A stretch of 46,856 nucleotides of DNA from Candidatus Contendibacter sp. (GCA_029624675.1 JARSSP010000072.1:1-46856), one strand, 5' to 3'; counted from the stretch's first letter, positions 28,646 through 37,314 are shown. The notes: generated from the sequence alone by a model not told the origin. Translations and numbers: made by a program.

Positions 28646-29527
28646 GTGCGTTTCCCCAGGTCCCGGTTCGGCTGGCTGGACGCGCTGATTCTGGCCGTGA
28701 TGCTCGGCCTGTTCAGTTACGTGCTGTATCGGGCGCAAAGCCATTTCCATTACAACTGGGACTGGCGGCTAATTCCCGGTTATTTCGTCCGCCATAACGC
28801 CGAGCGCGGTTGGACGCTGAATCTGCTGGGACAGGGGTTGTTGGCGACGGCGCGGCTGGCGTTGTGGGGTAGTCTGCTAGCGGCGCTGATCGGCGGAACG
28901 ATGGGCGTGTGCCGATTGTCGCGCAGCCTGTTTCTGCGCCTGCTCAGCCGAACCTATGTCGAACTGATTCGCAATGTGCCGCCGCTGGTGTTCATTTTTA
29001 TCTTCTATTTTTTCATTAGCGGCCAGTTATCGCCACTGTTGGAAATGGAAAACCGAATCGCCAACGCCGCTCCGGAAACCCTGCGGGTGCTGGCGTTCCT
29101 GTTCGGTCCGCCGGAACTGTTGTCGAACTTTCTGTCTGGTTTGATCTGTCTGGCGCTGTTCGAGGGCGCGTATGTCACGGAGATCGTCCGCGCCGGTATC
29201 GAGGCGATTCCACGAGGGCAGTGGGAGGCGGCCCAGGCGCTGGGTTTGCGTTCCAGCCAGGTGATGAACGAGGTGGTGTTGCCGCAGGCGGTGCGACAGA
29301 TGATTCCGGCGCTGGCCGGGCAATTCATCTCGCTGATCAAGGATTCCTCGCTGATTTCGCTGATTTCGATTCAGGAACTGACGTTCGCGGGAACCGAGTT
29401 GGCGGTGTCGTCGGGGCGGGTGTTCGAGGTTTGGCTGACGGTGGCGGCGCTGTATTTCTTATTGTGCTTCGGCCTGGCGCGGTGGTTCCGGCGGCTGGAG
29501 CGGCGGCTGGGTCGGCATCGGCATTGA
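28646..29527 (+). CDS. Amino-acid ABC transporter permease (HisQ type)
   Basis: This 293-residue permease has an N-terminal helix and the family motifs RTYVELIRNVPPLVFIFIFYF and AGIEAIPRGQWEAAQALGLRSSQVMNEVVLPQAVR (the EAA loop). The ending FGLARWFRRLERRLG is also typical. Two GTG starts are possible. The one at 28646 gives VRFPRSRFGWLDAL and has GAAGGG upstream. The one at 28622 would overlap the stop of the glutaredoxin gene. An insertion of about 25 residues between core helices (LLEMENRIANAAPETLRVLAFLF) is longer than in the partner permease. Confidence 0.9.
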   Translation: MRFPRSRFGWLDALILAVMLGLFSYVLYRAQSHFHYNWDWRLIPGYFVRHNAERGWTLNLLGQGLLATARLALWGSLLAALIGGTMGVCRLSRSLFLRLLSRTYVELIRNVPPLVFIFIFYFFISGQLSPLLEMENRIANAAPETLRVLAFLFGPPELLSNFLSGLICLALFEGAYVTEIVRAGIEAIPRGQWEAAQALGLRSSQVMNEVVLPQAVRQMIPALAGQFISLIKDSSLISLISIQELTFAGTELAVSSGRVFEVWLTVAALYFLLCFGLARWFRRLERRLGRHRH

Positions 29528-29609
29528 ACGGCCCGGAAGATTGGGCCGACCGCCGCCGCGCGCCCAAGGCATGAATTTTCTCACTGAACGATGTAACTGG
29601 AAGGGTCCC

Positions 29610-30392
29610 ATGGCCACCACGACACCCGAAAACCCCGCTGAATGGCTCAACGCCACCGCCGAATTGACCATCGCTGGCCAAAAAGTGCGCCTGGAGATGC
29701 CGGTCCCGGCCGGATCGGCCCGCCTGGCCGAACTGTTGCCGGTGTTTCGCTCGATGACCGACGCCTTCGTCGCGGTTTCGGTGGCCAACGCCCGCGCCGA
29801 GGGTTTTGAAATCTCTTGCCAAAAAGGCTGTGGCGCCTGTTGCCGGCAACTGGTTCCCGTTGCCGAAATCGAGGCGCGGCGCCTGTGGGCGGTGGTGGAG
29901 GCCATGCCGGAACCTCGCCGTTCCACGGTTCGCGCGCGGTTCGAGGCCGCGCGCCAGGGTTTGGCGGAAGTTGGGTTGTTGGAAAAATTGCGGGAACCTC
30001 GGCAATTTCAAGATGAGGACGTGATTCCGTTCGGCGTGGATTATTTCCAGCAGGGGATCGCCTGCCCGTTTTTGGAGGAGGAATCCTGTTCGATCTATGC
30101 GGAACGGCCCTTGACCTGCCGCGAGTATCTGGTGGTGACGCCCGCCGCGCACTGCGCCGCGCCCACGGTCGAGTCGGTGAGTTGCGTGAAACTGGTCCTG
30201 CGCACCGCCCGGACGATCCGGGGTTTGAACGCGGAACACAGCGAATATGGCGAGCCGTGGGTGGCGCTGATTCTGGCGCTGGAATGGGCGGAGGCGCACC
30301 CGGACGAGTCGTCGCCGCAACCGGGGCCGGCATGGGTGCGGGAGACGTTCGGCCGGTTGACCGGACGCGCGGCGTCGGAGGCCGGGCCTTGA
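29610..30392 (+). CDS. YkgJ-type cysteine-cluster protein
   Basis: The start at 29610 has GGAAGGG about five bases upstream; ATGs further up at 29571 do not. The 260-residue protein has the YkgJ/CxxCxxCC-type metal-binding pattern Cys70-x3-Cys74-x2-Cys77-Cys78. Then come Cys152-Pro-Phe, Cys160 and Cys170 in CPFLEEESCSIYAERPLTC. These cysteines are thought to bind zinc or an Fe-S cluster. There is no signal peptide, so it is probably cytoplasmic. It may be cotranscribed with the permease genes (83 bp gap). Its biological role is not known. Confidence 0.85.
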   Translation: MATTTPENPAEWLNATAELTIAGQKVRLEMPVPAGSARLAELLPVFRSMTDAFVAVSVANARAEGFEISCQKGCGACCRQLVPVAEIEARRLWAVVEAMPEPRRSTVRARFEAARQGLAEVGLLEKLREPRQFQDEDVIPFGVDYFQQGIACPFLEEESCSIYAERPLTCREYLVVTPAAHCAAPTVESVSCVKLVLRTARTIRGLNAEHSEYGEPWVALILALEWAEAHPDESSPQPGPAWVRETFGRLTGRAASEAGP

Positions 30393-30408
30393 ACGCGGCC
30401 CGCGTTCC

Positions 30409-31359
30409 TCAGCCGCCCAACAGCGCCGGCAGGATCGCCACCACCGGATCGTGATCGCTGGCCGGCTCCGGTTGGCCGGGCGCGGCGTCGCTGTTGAGAT
30501 GCGGGATGCGCGCCGTCGCGCCCCGCCGCAGAGCCGGACTGACCAGAATGTGATCCAGCGCCTGCGGTTGGCCACCGTGACGGCGGGTGTAGGCCTGCCC
30601 GCGCGGTAGATCCTCCAACAGATTATGGAACGATTCGCCCTTGAGCAGCTTCAGGGTCTTGGAACCGGGCACATCGTTCAAATCGCCGAGCAGCACGATG
30701 GCCGCCTGGGGATCGCAGGCCAGCAGGTCGGCGGCGAACTGGTGGACGATCTCGGCTTGGGCGTGACGCTGCTTCTTGGCGTAATCCCCCTCGCGACGGG
30801 TGATCGAGCGCATGGACTTGAAGTGGCAGACGATCACGAACAGGCGCTGGCCCTGAATCTCAAGCTCCGCCGCCAGCGCCTTGCGGCAGGGCGCCCAGTG
30901 GCAGTGGTCGTCGCCGACGAAGGCGGGATGGGTGGGGGCAATGCGGCCGGGATTCAGCGTCAGGCGAGGCCGGCCGCCGTTGAGGCGGATGCCGACACTG
31001 TCCTCGGGCTTGGCGTCGCCCCGGTCGGGGAACAACACGGTCGCCGGGTTGAACAGCAGCCCGACCCGGATGTGAGCGCCAGCCATGCCGCCGTCTCGGT
31101 GGGCCAGCGGCGCAATCTCCCGAAAGGCGTAGCGCGGACCCCCGGCGGCGGCGATGGCGGTGATCAGTGTCTGGTAGGCGGGATCGGCCGGAACCCGTCC
31201 TTCCGCGCTCGCTGGACCTTCCCCCTTGACTTCCTGCACCGCCAGAATATCGGGTCCGGCCAGTTCCCGAGCGATCATTGCGCCCAGTTGCCGCAGGCGC
31301 GCGGAAGAGACGTCCGCGCCGAAGTTGCACAGGTTGAAGGTAGCGATGGTCGGCCGCAT
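30409..31359 (-). CDS. Endonuclease/exonuclease/phosphatase (EEP) family protein
   Basis: This 316-residue hydrolase has the complete metal-dependent EEP site: TFNLCNF (Asn near residue 9), LAVQEVKG (Glu43), VIVCHFKS (His), LLGDLNDVPGS (Asp-x-Asn), LDHILVSPAL and ASDHDPVVA at the end. It lacks a signal peptide. Family members cut nucleic acids, sugar phosphates or phospholipids, and the sequence alone does not show which. It follows the histidine kinase gene on the same strand after a 104-bp gap. Confidence 0.88.
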   Translation of the reverse strand: MRPTIATFNLCNFGADVSSARLRQLGAMIARELAGPDILAVQEVKGEGPASAEGRVPADPAYQTLITAIAAAGGPRYAFREIAPLAHRDGGMAGAHIRVGLLFNPATVLFPDRGDAKPEDSVGIRLNGGRPRLTLNPGRIAPTHPAFVGDDHCHWAPCRKALAAELEIQGQRLFVIVCHFKSMRSITRREGDYAKKQRHAQAEIVHQFAADLLACDPQAAIVLLGDLNDVPGSKTLKLLKGESFHNLLEDLPRGQAYTRRHGGQPQALDHILVSPALRRGATARIPHLNSDAAPGQPEPASDHDPVVAILPALLGG

Positions 31360-31463
31360 GGCGAATCCCTATTGTCGTTAGTGGTTTGTGATTCAAGATT
31401 AGCCGCGAATGTGTGAAATTGCCGAGTTCGGCGCGGTTCGGCCGGTGGGATGGAGCGCCGCGC

Positions 31464-32837
31464 TCAACCACCGTTGGCCTGGAAGCGCAAGCGCGCCCGG
31501 ATCCGCGCGCCGCCCAGGACGCCCCGGTCGATTTCCAGCCGGCCGTAGTAGACCTCCTCGACCAGATCGCGGACCACCGCCAACCCGATGCCGTGGCCGG
31601 CGACCGTGGGATCGGCGCGCTGGCCGCGGTTGAGCAGCAGCGGGGCCTGGTCGGTGGGAATGCCAGGGCCATCATCCTCGACTTCCAGCACCAGTTCCAT
31701 GCGTCCGTCGTGATCGGCGGGATGAACGCGCACCACCACCTGTCGGCGACACCATTTGCAGGCGTTGTCGGCTAGGTTGCCGAGAATTTCCAGCAGGTCC
31801 CCCTCGTCCCCGTAGAACACCGTCGTCGCGGCGATTTCGGCCCGCAGTTGCGGGGCGCGGTCGGCGTAGACCTTGGCCAGTGAGTCCAGAATCTTGCGGG
31901 CGAGAGGCGCGACCGGCAGCGGCGCGCTGAGGGCGATGCGCCCGGCGGCGGCGGCGCGTTGCAGTTGATAGTCCACCGTGCGGTTCATCCGCCCCACCTG
32001 CTCGCCCAGGGTTCGGCGCAGTTCGTCGGCGTCGGCGTCGTTTTCCAGTGCCCCGCGCGCCACTGCCAACGGCGTTTTCAGGCTGTGGGCCAGATCGCCC
32101 AGGGCGTTGCGATAGCGTTCGAGATGGGCGCGGCCCTGACGCAGCAGGGCGTTCAGATTCATCGTCAGCGGCCGCAATTCCTCGGGATAGCCACTGCTCA
32201 GTTCGTCTTGCCGACCGGCTTCGATGTCCTTGATTTCGGTGGCGACCCGGCGTAGGGGTTGCAGACTCCAGCGCAGAATCAGACCCTGCGCCGCCAGCAG
32301 CACCCCAGTCGAGGCCAGCAGCCAGCCCCACAGCCCGCGCCGAAAGCTCCAGACTTGATCGTCGAAATCCTGGCGGGTCTCGGCGACTCGAAAGGTGTAG
32401 AGTTGATATTGATTGCGAGCGACTTCCCAACTGACCGTGAAGGCCAGCACGAACAGCGGCGTCCCGTCGGACGCTTCCAGCGGCGCGAACTGGGTGTCGC
32501 CGGGATTGCGCACCGCCGGGAAGAACGGCAGCGCCAGCCCAAGCAAGGAGGGTGAATGCCATATCAGGGTGCCTTGGCCATCCATCACGTCGGCGTACAA
32601 GCCGGAATCCGGAGTGGAGAAGCGGGCCTCGGGCAAGCTCTGCGGTAGGGTCAGACGATTGAAGGCGTCCACGTTGACGGCGCCCAGCAGTATATAGACT
32701 TGGGCTTGCAGGCGGTCCTCGACGGCGGCCAGGGCGCTGTCGCGGAACGCCCGGTCCAGGCTCAGGCCGGTCAGGCCGAGAAAGGCGGCCAGCACCACGC
32801 TGGCGGCGATCAGCAGGCGGCCGCGCAGGGAGTTCAC
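31464..32837 (-). CDS. PhoQ-like sensor histidine kinase
   Basis: This 457-residue kinase starts at a GTG three bases after the response-regulator stop. A membrane helix at about 7-27 and a second at about 170-190 enclose a periplasmic sensor domain of about 140 residues. After a HAMP-like segment comes the H box, with His251 in LGDLAHSLKTPLAV. That wording is characteristic of PhoQ-type kinases. The N box is GNLADNACKW (Asn358), and the G boxes are EDDGPGI (about 388) and GHGIGLAVV (about 414). PhoQ proteins sense low Mg2+ or cationic peptides; whether this one does is not shown. Confidence 0.9.
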   Translation of the reverse strand: MNSLRGRLLIAASVVLAAFLGLTGLSLDRAFRDSALAAVEDRLQAQVYILLGAVNVDAFNRLTLPQSLPEARFSTPDSGLYADVMDGQGTLIWHSPSLLGLALPFFPAVRNPGDTQFAPLEASDGTPLFVLAFTVSWEVARNQYQLYTFRVAETRQDFDDQVWSFRRGLWGWLLASTGVLLAAQGLILRWSLQPLRRVATEIKDIEAGRQDELSSGYPEELRPLTMNLNALLRQGRAHLERYRNALGDLAHSLKTPLAVARGALENDADADELRRTLGEQVGRMNRTVDYQLQRAAAAGRIALSAPLPVAPLARKILDSLAKVYADRAPQLRAEIAATTVFYGDEGDLLEILGNLADNACKWCRRQVVVRVHPADHDGRMELVLEVEDDGPGIPTDQAPLLLNRGQRADPTVAGHGIGLAVVRDLVEEVYYGRLEIDRGVLGGARIRARLRFQANGG

Positions 32838-32840
32838 GTG

Positions 32841-33524
32841 TCAGCCGGCGGTTCGTTCCAGCCGGAAGCGATAGCCGCGCCCGCGCAGCGTTTCGATGGG
32901 ATTGAGGTCGCGGTTCGGATCGAGCTTGCGGCGCAGCCGACCCACCAGCACTTCCAGCACGTTGCTGTCGCGATCCTCGTCTTCCTGGTAAAGATGCTCG
33001 GTCAACTCGGTCTTGGAGATCACCGTGCCAGCGTGCAGCATCAGGTATTCCAGCAACTTGTATTCATAGGCGGTCAATTCCACCGCCTGGCCGGCCAGGG
33101 TGACCTGTTGCGCGCCGGTGTCCAGGGCGATGGGGCCGCAGCGGAGTACCGCCTGGGTCCAGCCGCCGGTGCGGCGGATCAGCGCCCGCAATCGCGCCAG
33201 CAGTTCTTCCGTGTAGAACGGTTTGACCAGATAATCGTCGGCGCCGGCTTCCAATCCCTCGACCTTGTCCTGCCAGCGGCCGCGCGCGGTCAGGATCAGC
33301 ACCGGAAACTTGCGGCCCGCCGCCCGCCAACGCCGAATCACCTCGATGCCCGACAGGTCGGGGAGGCCGAGATCCACCACCGCCGCGTCCAGCGGATATT
33401 CCTGGCCAAGATACAACCCCGTGCGACCATCGGCGGCGCTGTCCACGGCGTAGCCTTGCTCGCGCAACTGGGTGGTCACCCGCTCCCGCAAGGCGGCTTC
33501 ATCCTCGATGATCAAAATGCGCAT
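32841..33524 (-). CDS. PhoP-like OmpR-family response regulator
   Basis: The start is the ATG at 33524 (MRILIIEDE), giving 227 residues. An earlier ATG at 33653 has no homologous sequence after it. The receiver domain has Glu7-Asp8, the phosphoacceptor Asp51 in AAVVDLGLPD, Thr79 and Lys101 in YLVKPF. The C-terminal winged helix ends in the usual LRGRGYRFRLE. Asp51 would be phosphorylated by the kinase encoded three bases downstream. The upstream PepSY-like gene on the same strand is a likely part of the same operon or regulon. Confidence 0.93.
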   Translation of the reverse strand: MRILIIEDEAALRERVTTQLREQGYAVDSAADGRTGLYLGQEYPLDAAVVDLGLPDLSGIEVIRRWRAAGRKFPVLILTARGRWQDKVEGLEAGADDYLVKPFYTEELLARLRALIRRTGGWTQAVLRCGPIALDTGAQQVTLAGQAVELTAYEYKLLEYLMLHAGTVISKTELTEHLYQEDEDRDSNVLEVLVGRLRRKLDPNRDLNPIETLRGRGYRFRLERTAG

Positions 33525-33564
33525 GGTTTGGAGGGCTCGTACGTTTGGGGGTAGAAGCGGGGAT

Positions 33565-33927
33565 TCAGTCGCGCACCGCGCCGCTGTTGGGATCGAAATG
33601 CAGGCTGCGTACCCGGCCATCCGGTTGCAGGATGCGGACCCGATAACCACCATTCTGGCCGTTCTGACCGTCCGGATTGCCGCCCTGCTGCACGCCGAGT
33701 ACCCGGCCGCCGGTGGCTTCGCGGGCGGCGCGGGCGGCCCGATCCGGGTCGGCGAAGGGGCGAGAGGGCGGCGGACCCGGTCGGCCAGGCGGTGGCGGCG
33801 CGTAAACCTCGCTCCGATACCCGGATTGTGCCCGCGCGCCGCTGGCGGCCAGCAGACCCGCCAGCGCCAGGAGCGCTAGACGGGGGAGTTGCCGTGACCT
33901 GTCGAACATGTTCGGGATCTTTCGCAT
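33565..33927 (-). CDS. Small exported PepSY-like protein
   Basis: This 120-residue protein has a signal peptide (LPRLALLALAGLLAASGARA), a proline-rich linker (PPPPGRPGPPPSRPF) and a short C-terminal domain. That domain reads RAAREATGGRVLGVQ, then YRVRILQPDGRVRSLHFDPNSGAV, the strand-and-helix pattern of PepSY domains. Genes of this type often precede PhoP/PhoQ-like pairs in pseudomonads and relatives and are controlled by them. The start may be this ATG or the one at 33909; neither has a strong ribosome-binding site. Confidence 0.78.
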   Translation of the reverse strand: MRKIPNMFDRSRQLPRLALLALAGLLAASGARAQSGYRSEVYAPPPPGRPGPPPSRPFADPDRAARAAREATGGRVLGVQQGGNPDGQNGQNGGYRVRILQPDGRVRSLHFDPNSGAVRD

Positions 33928-34031
33928 GAGGATGAGGTTGAATGAGCATAAAGCCTATCGGGTTAAGAATGAATCGGGACTGAATTATCGCCCCGTGTCT
34001 TCCCTGGACGGAGTTGGGGTGTTCAGTATGG

Positions 34032-34058
34032 ATTCAGCCAGTGATTTCTAGGCTGAAT
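34032..34058. promoter_or_regulatory. Inverted repeat upstream of orphan secreted-protein gene
   Basis: ATTCAGCC (34032-34039) and GGCTGAAT (34051-34058) are perfect inverted arms with 11 bases between them. They lie 63 bases before the start codon at 34122, in the region between the PepSY/PhoP genes and the orphan gene. A related ACTGAATT occurs near 33980. It could be an operator or a hairpin in the mRNA leader; the binder is unknown. Confidence 0.45.
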
Positions 34059-34121
34059 TCGCAAGCTTAGGGCGGCGACGACGAGTCGTCGCGGACCAGT
34101 GACCAACCGGGAGCGGATTCG

Positions 34122-34940
34122 ATGAAAGCGAAATGGTGGGCGGGGTTGATGGCGGCGTTGTTGTTGGGGCCGACTGTGGTCTGGGCGCAGCGCTATGGCG
34201 GTGATGTCGAGGTGGAGGTGGTCGGCGACCGTGGCCGGACGTTGCCGCAATATCCGGTGCGCGAGGAGCGAGGCGGGGTTTACAAGGCGTATCTGGAGGC
34301 GGTGCGGGGTCGGAACTATTCGATCCAGGTTCGTAACCGCACCAACCAGCGCATTGGCGTGGTGATCGCGGTGGATGGGCGCAACATCATTTCCGGCGAC
34401 CGCTCCGAGCTGCGACCGGACGAGCGGATGTACGTGCTCGGTCCGTATCAGCAGGAGAGCTACGAAGGCTGGCGCACCGGCAAGAACCGGGTCAATCGAT
34501 TTTACTTTACCGAGGCTGGCGATTCCTATTCGGGCGCCTGGGGCGATTACTCGGCGATGGGCGTGATCGCGGTGGCGGCGTTCCGCGAGTCGACGCGGGT
34601 TCAACCGCAACCGTGGAGTCAGGAAGGACCGGGTTATAGCGATCAACGGGGATTGCGGCGCGCGCCGTCCGCGGCGGAAGGCGCGCCGCGCGCCGCGCCG
34701 GCGGAGCCGGGCACTGGCTATGGCGAAAGGGAGTGGTCGCCATCGCGGCGAGTGGAGTTCGATCCCGAGCAGCGGCCGTTCGTCCAGGTCTTTTTGAAGT
34801 ACGCCTGGCGGGAAACCTTGTGCCGTCAAGGCGTGGCGGACTGCGGTGAAGGTCGTCGGCCGCCGCGCAACCGGTTATGGAACGAGGACGATCATTACAC
34901 TCCGCCCCCGCCGCGCGAGGAGCGCGAGGAATGGCGGTAG
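34122..34940 (+). CDS. Exported protein of unknown function
   Basis: This 272-residue protein has a clear signal peptide (MKAKWWAGLMAALLLGPTVVWA) and a GGGAG site 8 bases upstream. The mature N-terminal half (about 24-160) looks like a compact beta domain: YSIQVRNRTNQRIGVVIAVDGRNIISGD, then a short strand segment VNRFYFTEAGDSYSGAWGD and MGVIAVAAF. The second half is proline/arginine-rich and low in order, with FDPEQRPFVQVFLKYAW. I do not recognise the family. It faces away from the PhoPQ-like operon across 194 bp and may share its control. Confidence 0.75.
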   Translation: MKAKWWAGLMAALLLGPTVVWAQRYGGDVEVEVVGDRGRTLPQYPVREERGGVYKAYLEAVRGRNYSIQVRNRTNQRIGVVIAVDGRNIISGDRSELRPDERMYVLGPYQQESYEGWRTGKNRVNRFYFTEAGDSYSGAWGDYSAMGVIAVAAFRESTRVQPQPWSQEGPGYSDQRGLRRAPSAAEGAPRAAPAEPGTGYGEREWSPSRRVEFDPEQRPFVQVFLKYAWRETLCRQGVADCGEGRRPPRNRLWNEDDHYTPPPPREEREEWR

Positions 34941-35391
34941 GAAGCACATGATTACCCACAAGCCTCTCTCCCCCTTGTGGGAGAGGGCTGGGGTGGGGAG
35001 GAAAAAGCCTGAAGATGATTCAAAATAGAGACGTAAGCTCAATATTATGTTTATTTTAGCTTTCATAGCCTCCTAAAGCCCCCTAAACTTGAAAAATTTT
35101 GAACATTCGCAGTGTTCAGTCTTTTAGTTTTGATACCAAAATTTGGCGATTGGCAAGTTTATTGCCATACTTAACAACCAGAGAGCATGATCTGGTTCAG
35201 ATACGAGGAAATTACTCGGATACAAGGTCCAGAGTGAGCCGCCATACAGGCGCTGAATGACGAAAAAGGGCATAACTGGACTCTACGCGCAAAGGATGAT
35301 GCCGTGATCGATCGCTGCCCTTGCGGCGAGTAACGAGCGGACCGGTGGCGATACCGGCCCGCTTTTTTGAGAGCGACGCCGAAACCGTGCC
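34941..35391. other. Intergenic leader region ahead of the lasso cyclase
   Basis: These 451 bases hold a REP-like hairpin (CTCTCCC 34966-34972 with GGGAGAG 34979-34985). An AT-rich stretch follows (about 35020-35170), unlike the GC-rich surroundings, which could contain the lasso promoter. From about 35195 to 35368 there is a segment with many complementary pieces, such as CGAG/CTCG and GTCCAG/CTGGAC, ending in a strong terminator. Short frames here (for example 16 codons at 35257) are not convincing genes. Confidence 0.5.
35336..35368 (+). terminator. Intrinsic terminator 23 bases before the lasso cyclase start
   Basis: AGCGGACCGGT (35336-35346) pairs with ACCGGCCCGCT (35353-35363) over 11 positions with a single mismatch, followed by six T bases. 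It is a textbook rho-independent terminator on the plus strand. Because it sits just ahead of the ATG at 35392 and no gene ends before it, it either ends a small RNA or acts as an attenuator of the lasso genes. Confidence 0.8.
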
Positions 35392-37287
35392 ATGAGCGCC
35401 TTCGTAGCCGTCTTCAACCGCGACGGGAAGCCGGTCGAGACCGAGATGATCGAGCGAATGCTCGATGCGGCGCCGGAATATGCCGTGCATGGCCAAAACC
35501 GTTGGGTGGACGGTCCAGTGGGTTTGGGGCGTCAGCATTTCTGGGTTTTGCCGGAAGAAATTGGCGAAGTTCAACCGTTGTTTGACGGGGACAGCCGCTG
35601 TGCCCTGGTCGCGGATGTCCGACTGGACAATCGGGGCGAACTGATACAGGCGCTGGGGCTGCGGGGTGATTCCGCGCGGTTATTGTCGGACAGTCGCCTG
35701 CTATTCGCCGCCTATCGACATTGGGGCGCCGGTTGCGTCGATCACCTACTAGGAGATTTCGCCTTCGCGGTCTGGGATCCGCGCTCGAAAACCCTGTTCG
35801 CGGCGCGAGATCCGCTAGGCAGCCGGGGACTCAGTTATTTCATCAATGATTCGGTGGCGCTGTTGGCTTCCAGCGTCGAGCAATTGCTGGCGCACCCGAT
35901 GGTCGTTCCGCGCATCAACGAGGCCAGGGTTGCGGAATACCTAGCGGTCGAGTGGTCAAATCAGGAAGAAACGTTCTTTCAAGACGTGTACGATCTGCCA
36001 CCGGGTCACGGGTTGACGGTTTCGCTTGAGCGGATCGAACGCCGGGAGTATTGCGATCTGCTGCCGCGCGCGCCGATCCGCTATCGAGACCCCGCCGCCT
36101 ACGCCGATCACTTTCGGGAGCTGGTGACCGAGGCGGTACGGTGTCGGCTTCGGGTCACGGGTCGGATTGGCATCTCGCTCAGTGGTGGTCTCGATTCCAC
36201 GTTTCTGGCCGCCGTCGCCGCCCGACTGATCGCCGGTCAGCCCGCCGCGCCCGATTTGACCTGCTACTCGTATGCTTTCGAACGACAGGTCGAATGTGAC
36301 GAACGGTCCTATATCGAACCGCTCGTCGCTCAGCTTGGAATCAAATCCAGGTATGTTTGGTGCGATGACTTATGGACGTTTCGCGAGATCGACCGCTGGC
36401 CGGTTCAGCGGGATTTCGTTTTTTGGGATGCTTATGCCTGGCTCCCCCAGACGGTGCGGGAAGCCGCTCACCAAGACGATTGCCGGGTGTTGCTGGGCGG
36501 CTATTACGGGGATTCGTTGATGGTGGGGGAGCGGTCATGGACAAGCGCGATGTTGGCTGAGGGGCGGTTTGCCGACTGGTTGCGCGAGCTTTGGCGAGCG
36601 CGGCGCGAGCTGGACTGGTGGGCGGAATTGCTGAACGTGGTTCGGCCTTGGACGCCCGCCGGATTCCGACGAATTTGGCGCGCGATGCGGAACAGACGGC
36701 GGGGCGGGGCGGCATACCCCGGCCTTGCACCGGGGTTGGCCAGGCGGGTGGACCTGGAGGCCCGCCGCGCCGGCTACGAACGCCAAGCCGCAGCTGTTCC
36801 GCCCACGATCCGGGAATTCTATCATTCCCTGCGGACGGACCTCCCCACGCAGGGAACCGCCAGCGTGCAGCGCCAATACAACCAACTTGGGATGGAATTG
36901 CTATCTCCCTACGCCGATCGCCGGTTGGTGGAATTCGTGCTGGCGATTCCCGCCGACCAGATCGGGAAACCGGGATCGGGGCGCAATCGATGGCTTCAGC
37001 GGGAAGCCATGCTGGGGCTGGTGCCGGAAAGCGTTCGCTTGCGACCGCGTAAAACGACGTTCTATCCACTGATGCGGGAAGGACTGTTCGAGAAGGAATG
37101 CGCGACGGTGGCCGAGCTTTTGCAAAACCCGCGCATGGTCGCGTTGGGTTATGTGAGTGGAACGTGGTTCGCTAGGCGCCCGCCGACCGCGGCGCTGTCC
37201 GACAGTGAGGTTTTGTTTTTATGGCTGTGCCTGAGCCTTGAACTCTGGTTGCGGCGCTTTGATTTATCGAACAAGTTGAATTGTTGA
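35392..37287 (+). CDS. Lasso peptide cyclase (asparagine-synthetase homologue, McjC/LasC type)
   Basis: This 631-residue protein has an N-terminal class-II amidotransferase-like domain. It starts Met-Ser-Ala, so the catalytic Cys2 of true asparagine synthetases is missing. The later family pieces remain (LLGDFAFAVWD, ARDPLGSRGLSYF). The synthetase half has the ATP-pyrophosphatase loop SGGLDS at residues 264-269 and a late GRNRWLQREAM motif. Lasso cyclases use this half to adenylate an Asp or Glu side chain and close it on the N-terminal amine of the core peptide. The precursor gene follows 27 bp downstream, which settles the assignment. The start ATG has no obvious strong ribosome-binding site and is preceded by an intrinsic terminator. 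Confidence 0.9.
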   Translation: MSAFVAVFNRDGKPVETEMIERMLDAAPEYAVHGQNRWVDGPVGLGRQHFWVLPEEIGEVQPLFDGDSRCALVADVRLDNRGELIQALGLRGDSARLLSDSRLLFAAYRHWGAGCVDHLLGDFAFAVWDPRSKTLFAARDPLGSRGLSYFINDSVALLASSVEQLLAHPMVVPRINEARVAEYLAVEWSNQEETFFQDVYDLPPGHGLTVSLERIERREYCDLLPRAPIRYRDPAAYADHFRELVTEAVRCRLRVTGRIGISLSGGLDSTFLAAVAARLIAGQPAAPDLTCYSYAFERQVECDERSYIEPLVAQLGIKSRYVWCDDLWTFREIDRWPVQRDFVFWDAYAWLPQTVREAAHQDDCRVLLGGYYGDSLMVGERSWTSAMLAEGRFADWLRELWRARRELDWWAELLNVVRPWTPAGFRRIWRAMRNRRRGGAAYPGLAPGLARRVDLEARRAGYERQAAAVPPTIREFYHSLRTDLPTQGTASVQRQYNQLGMELLSPYADRRLVEFVLAIPADQIGKPGSGRNRWLQREAMLGLVPESVRLRPRKTTFYPLMREGLFEKECATVAELLQNPRMVALGYVSGTWFARRPPTAALSDSEVLFLWLCLSLELWLRRFDLSNKLNC

Positions 37288-37314
37288 ACAACCAAAATTT
37301 TCTGGAGGTGGGTG

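Noticed and set aside
33928..34121. PhoP-box-like GTTAA/TGAAT pieces in the intergenic region
   Set aside because: The direct-repeat spacing of a PhoP box is not met clearly enough to call a site.
34875..35066. Minus-strand 63-codon frame with a good GGAGG site before its ATG
   Set aside because: After about 17 codons it enters a REP-like repeat and then the antisense of the orphan secreted gene. The site is probably fortuitous.
35257..35307. Possible 16-codon leader peptide ahead of the lasso cyclase terminator
   Set aside because: It has no clear ribosome-binding site and no run of one amino acid's codons that would indicate translational attenuation. Kept only as part of the leader description.
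35195..35335. c-di-GMP (GEMM-I) riboswitch-like pieces, GGGCATAAC and CGCGCAAAGG
   Set aside because: The spacing and conserved pairing of the GEMM-I aptamer are not met, so naming a class would be a guess.
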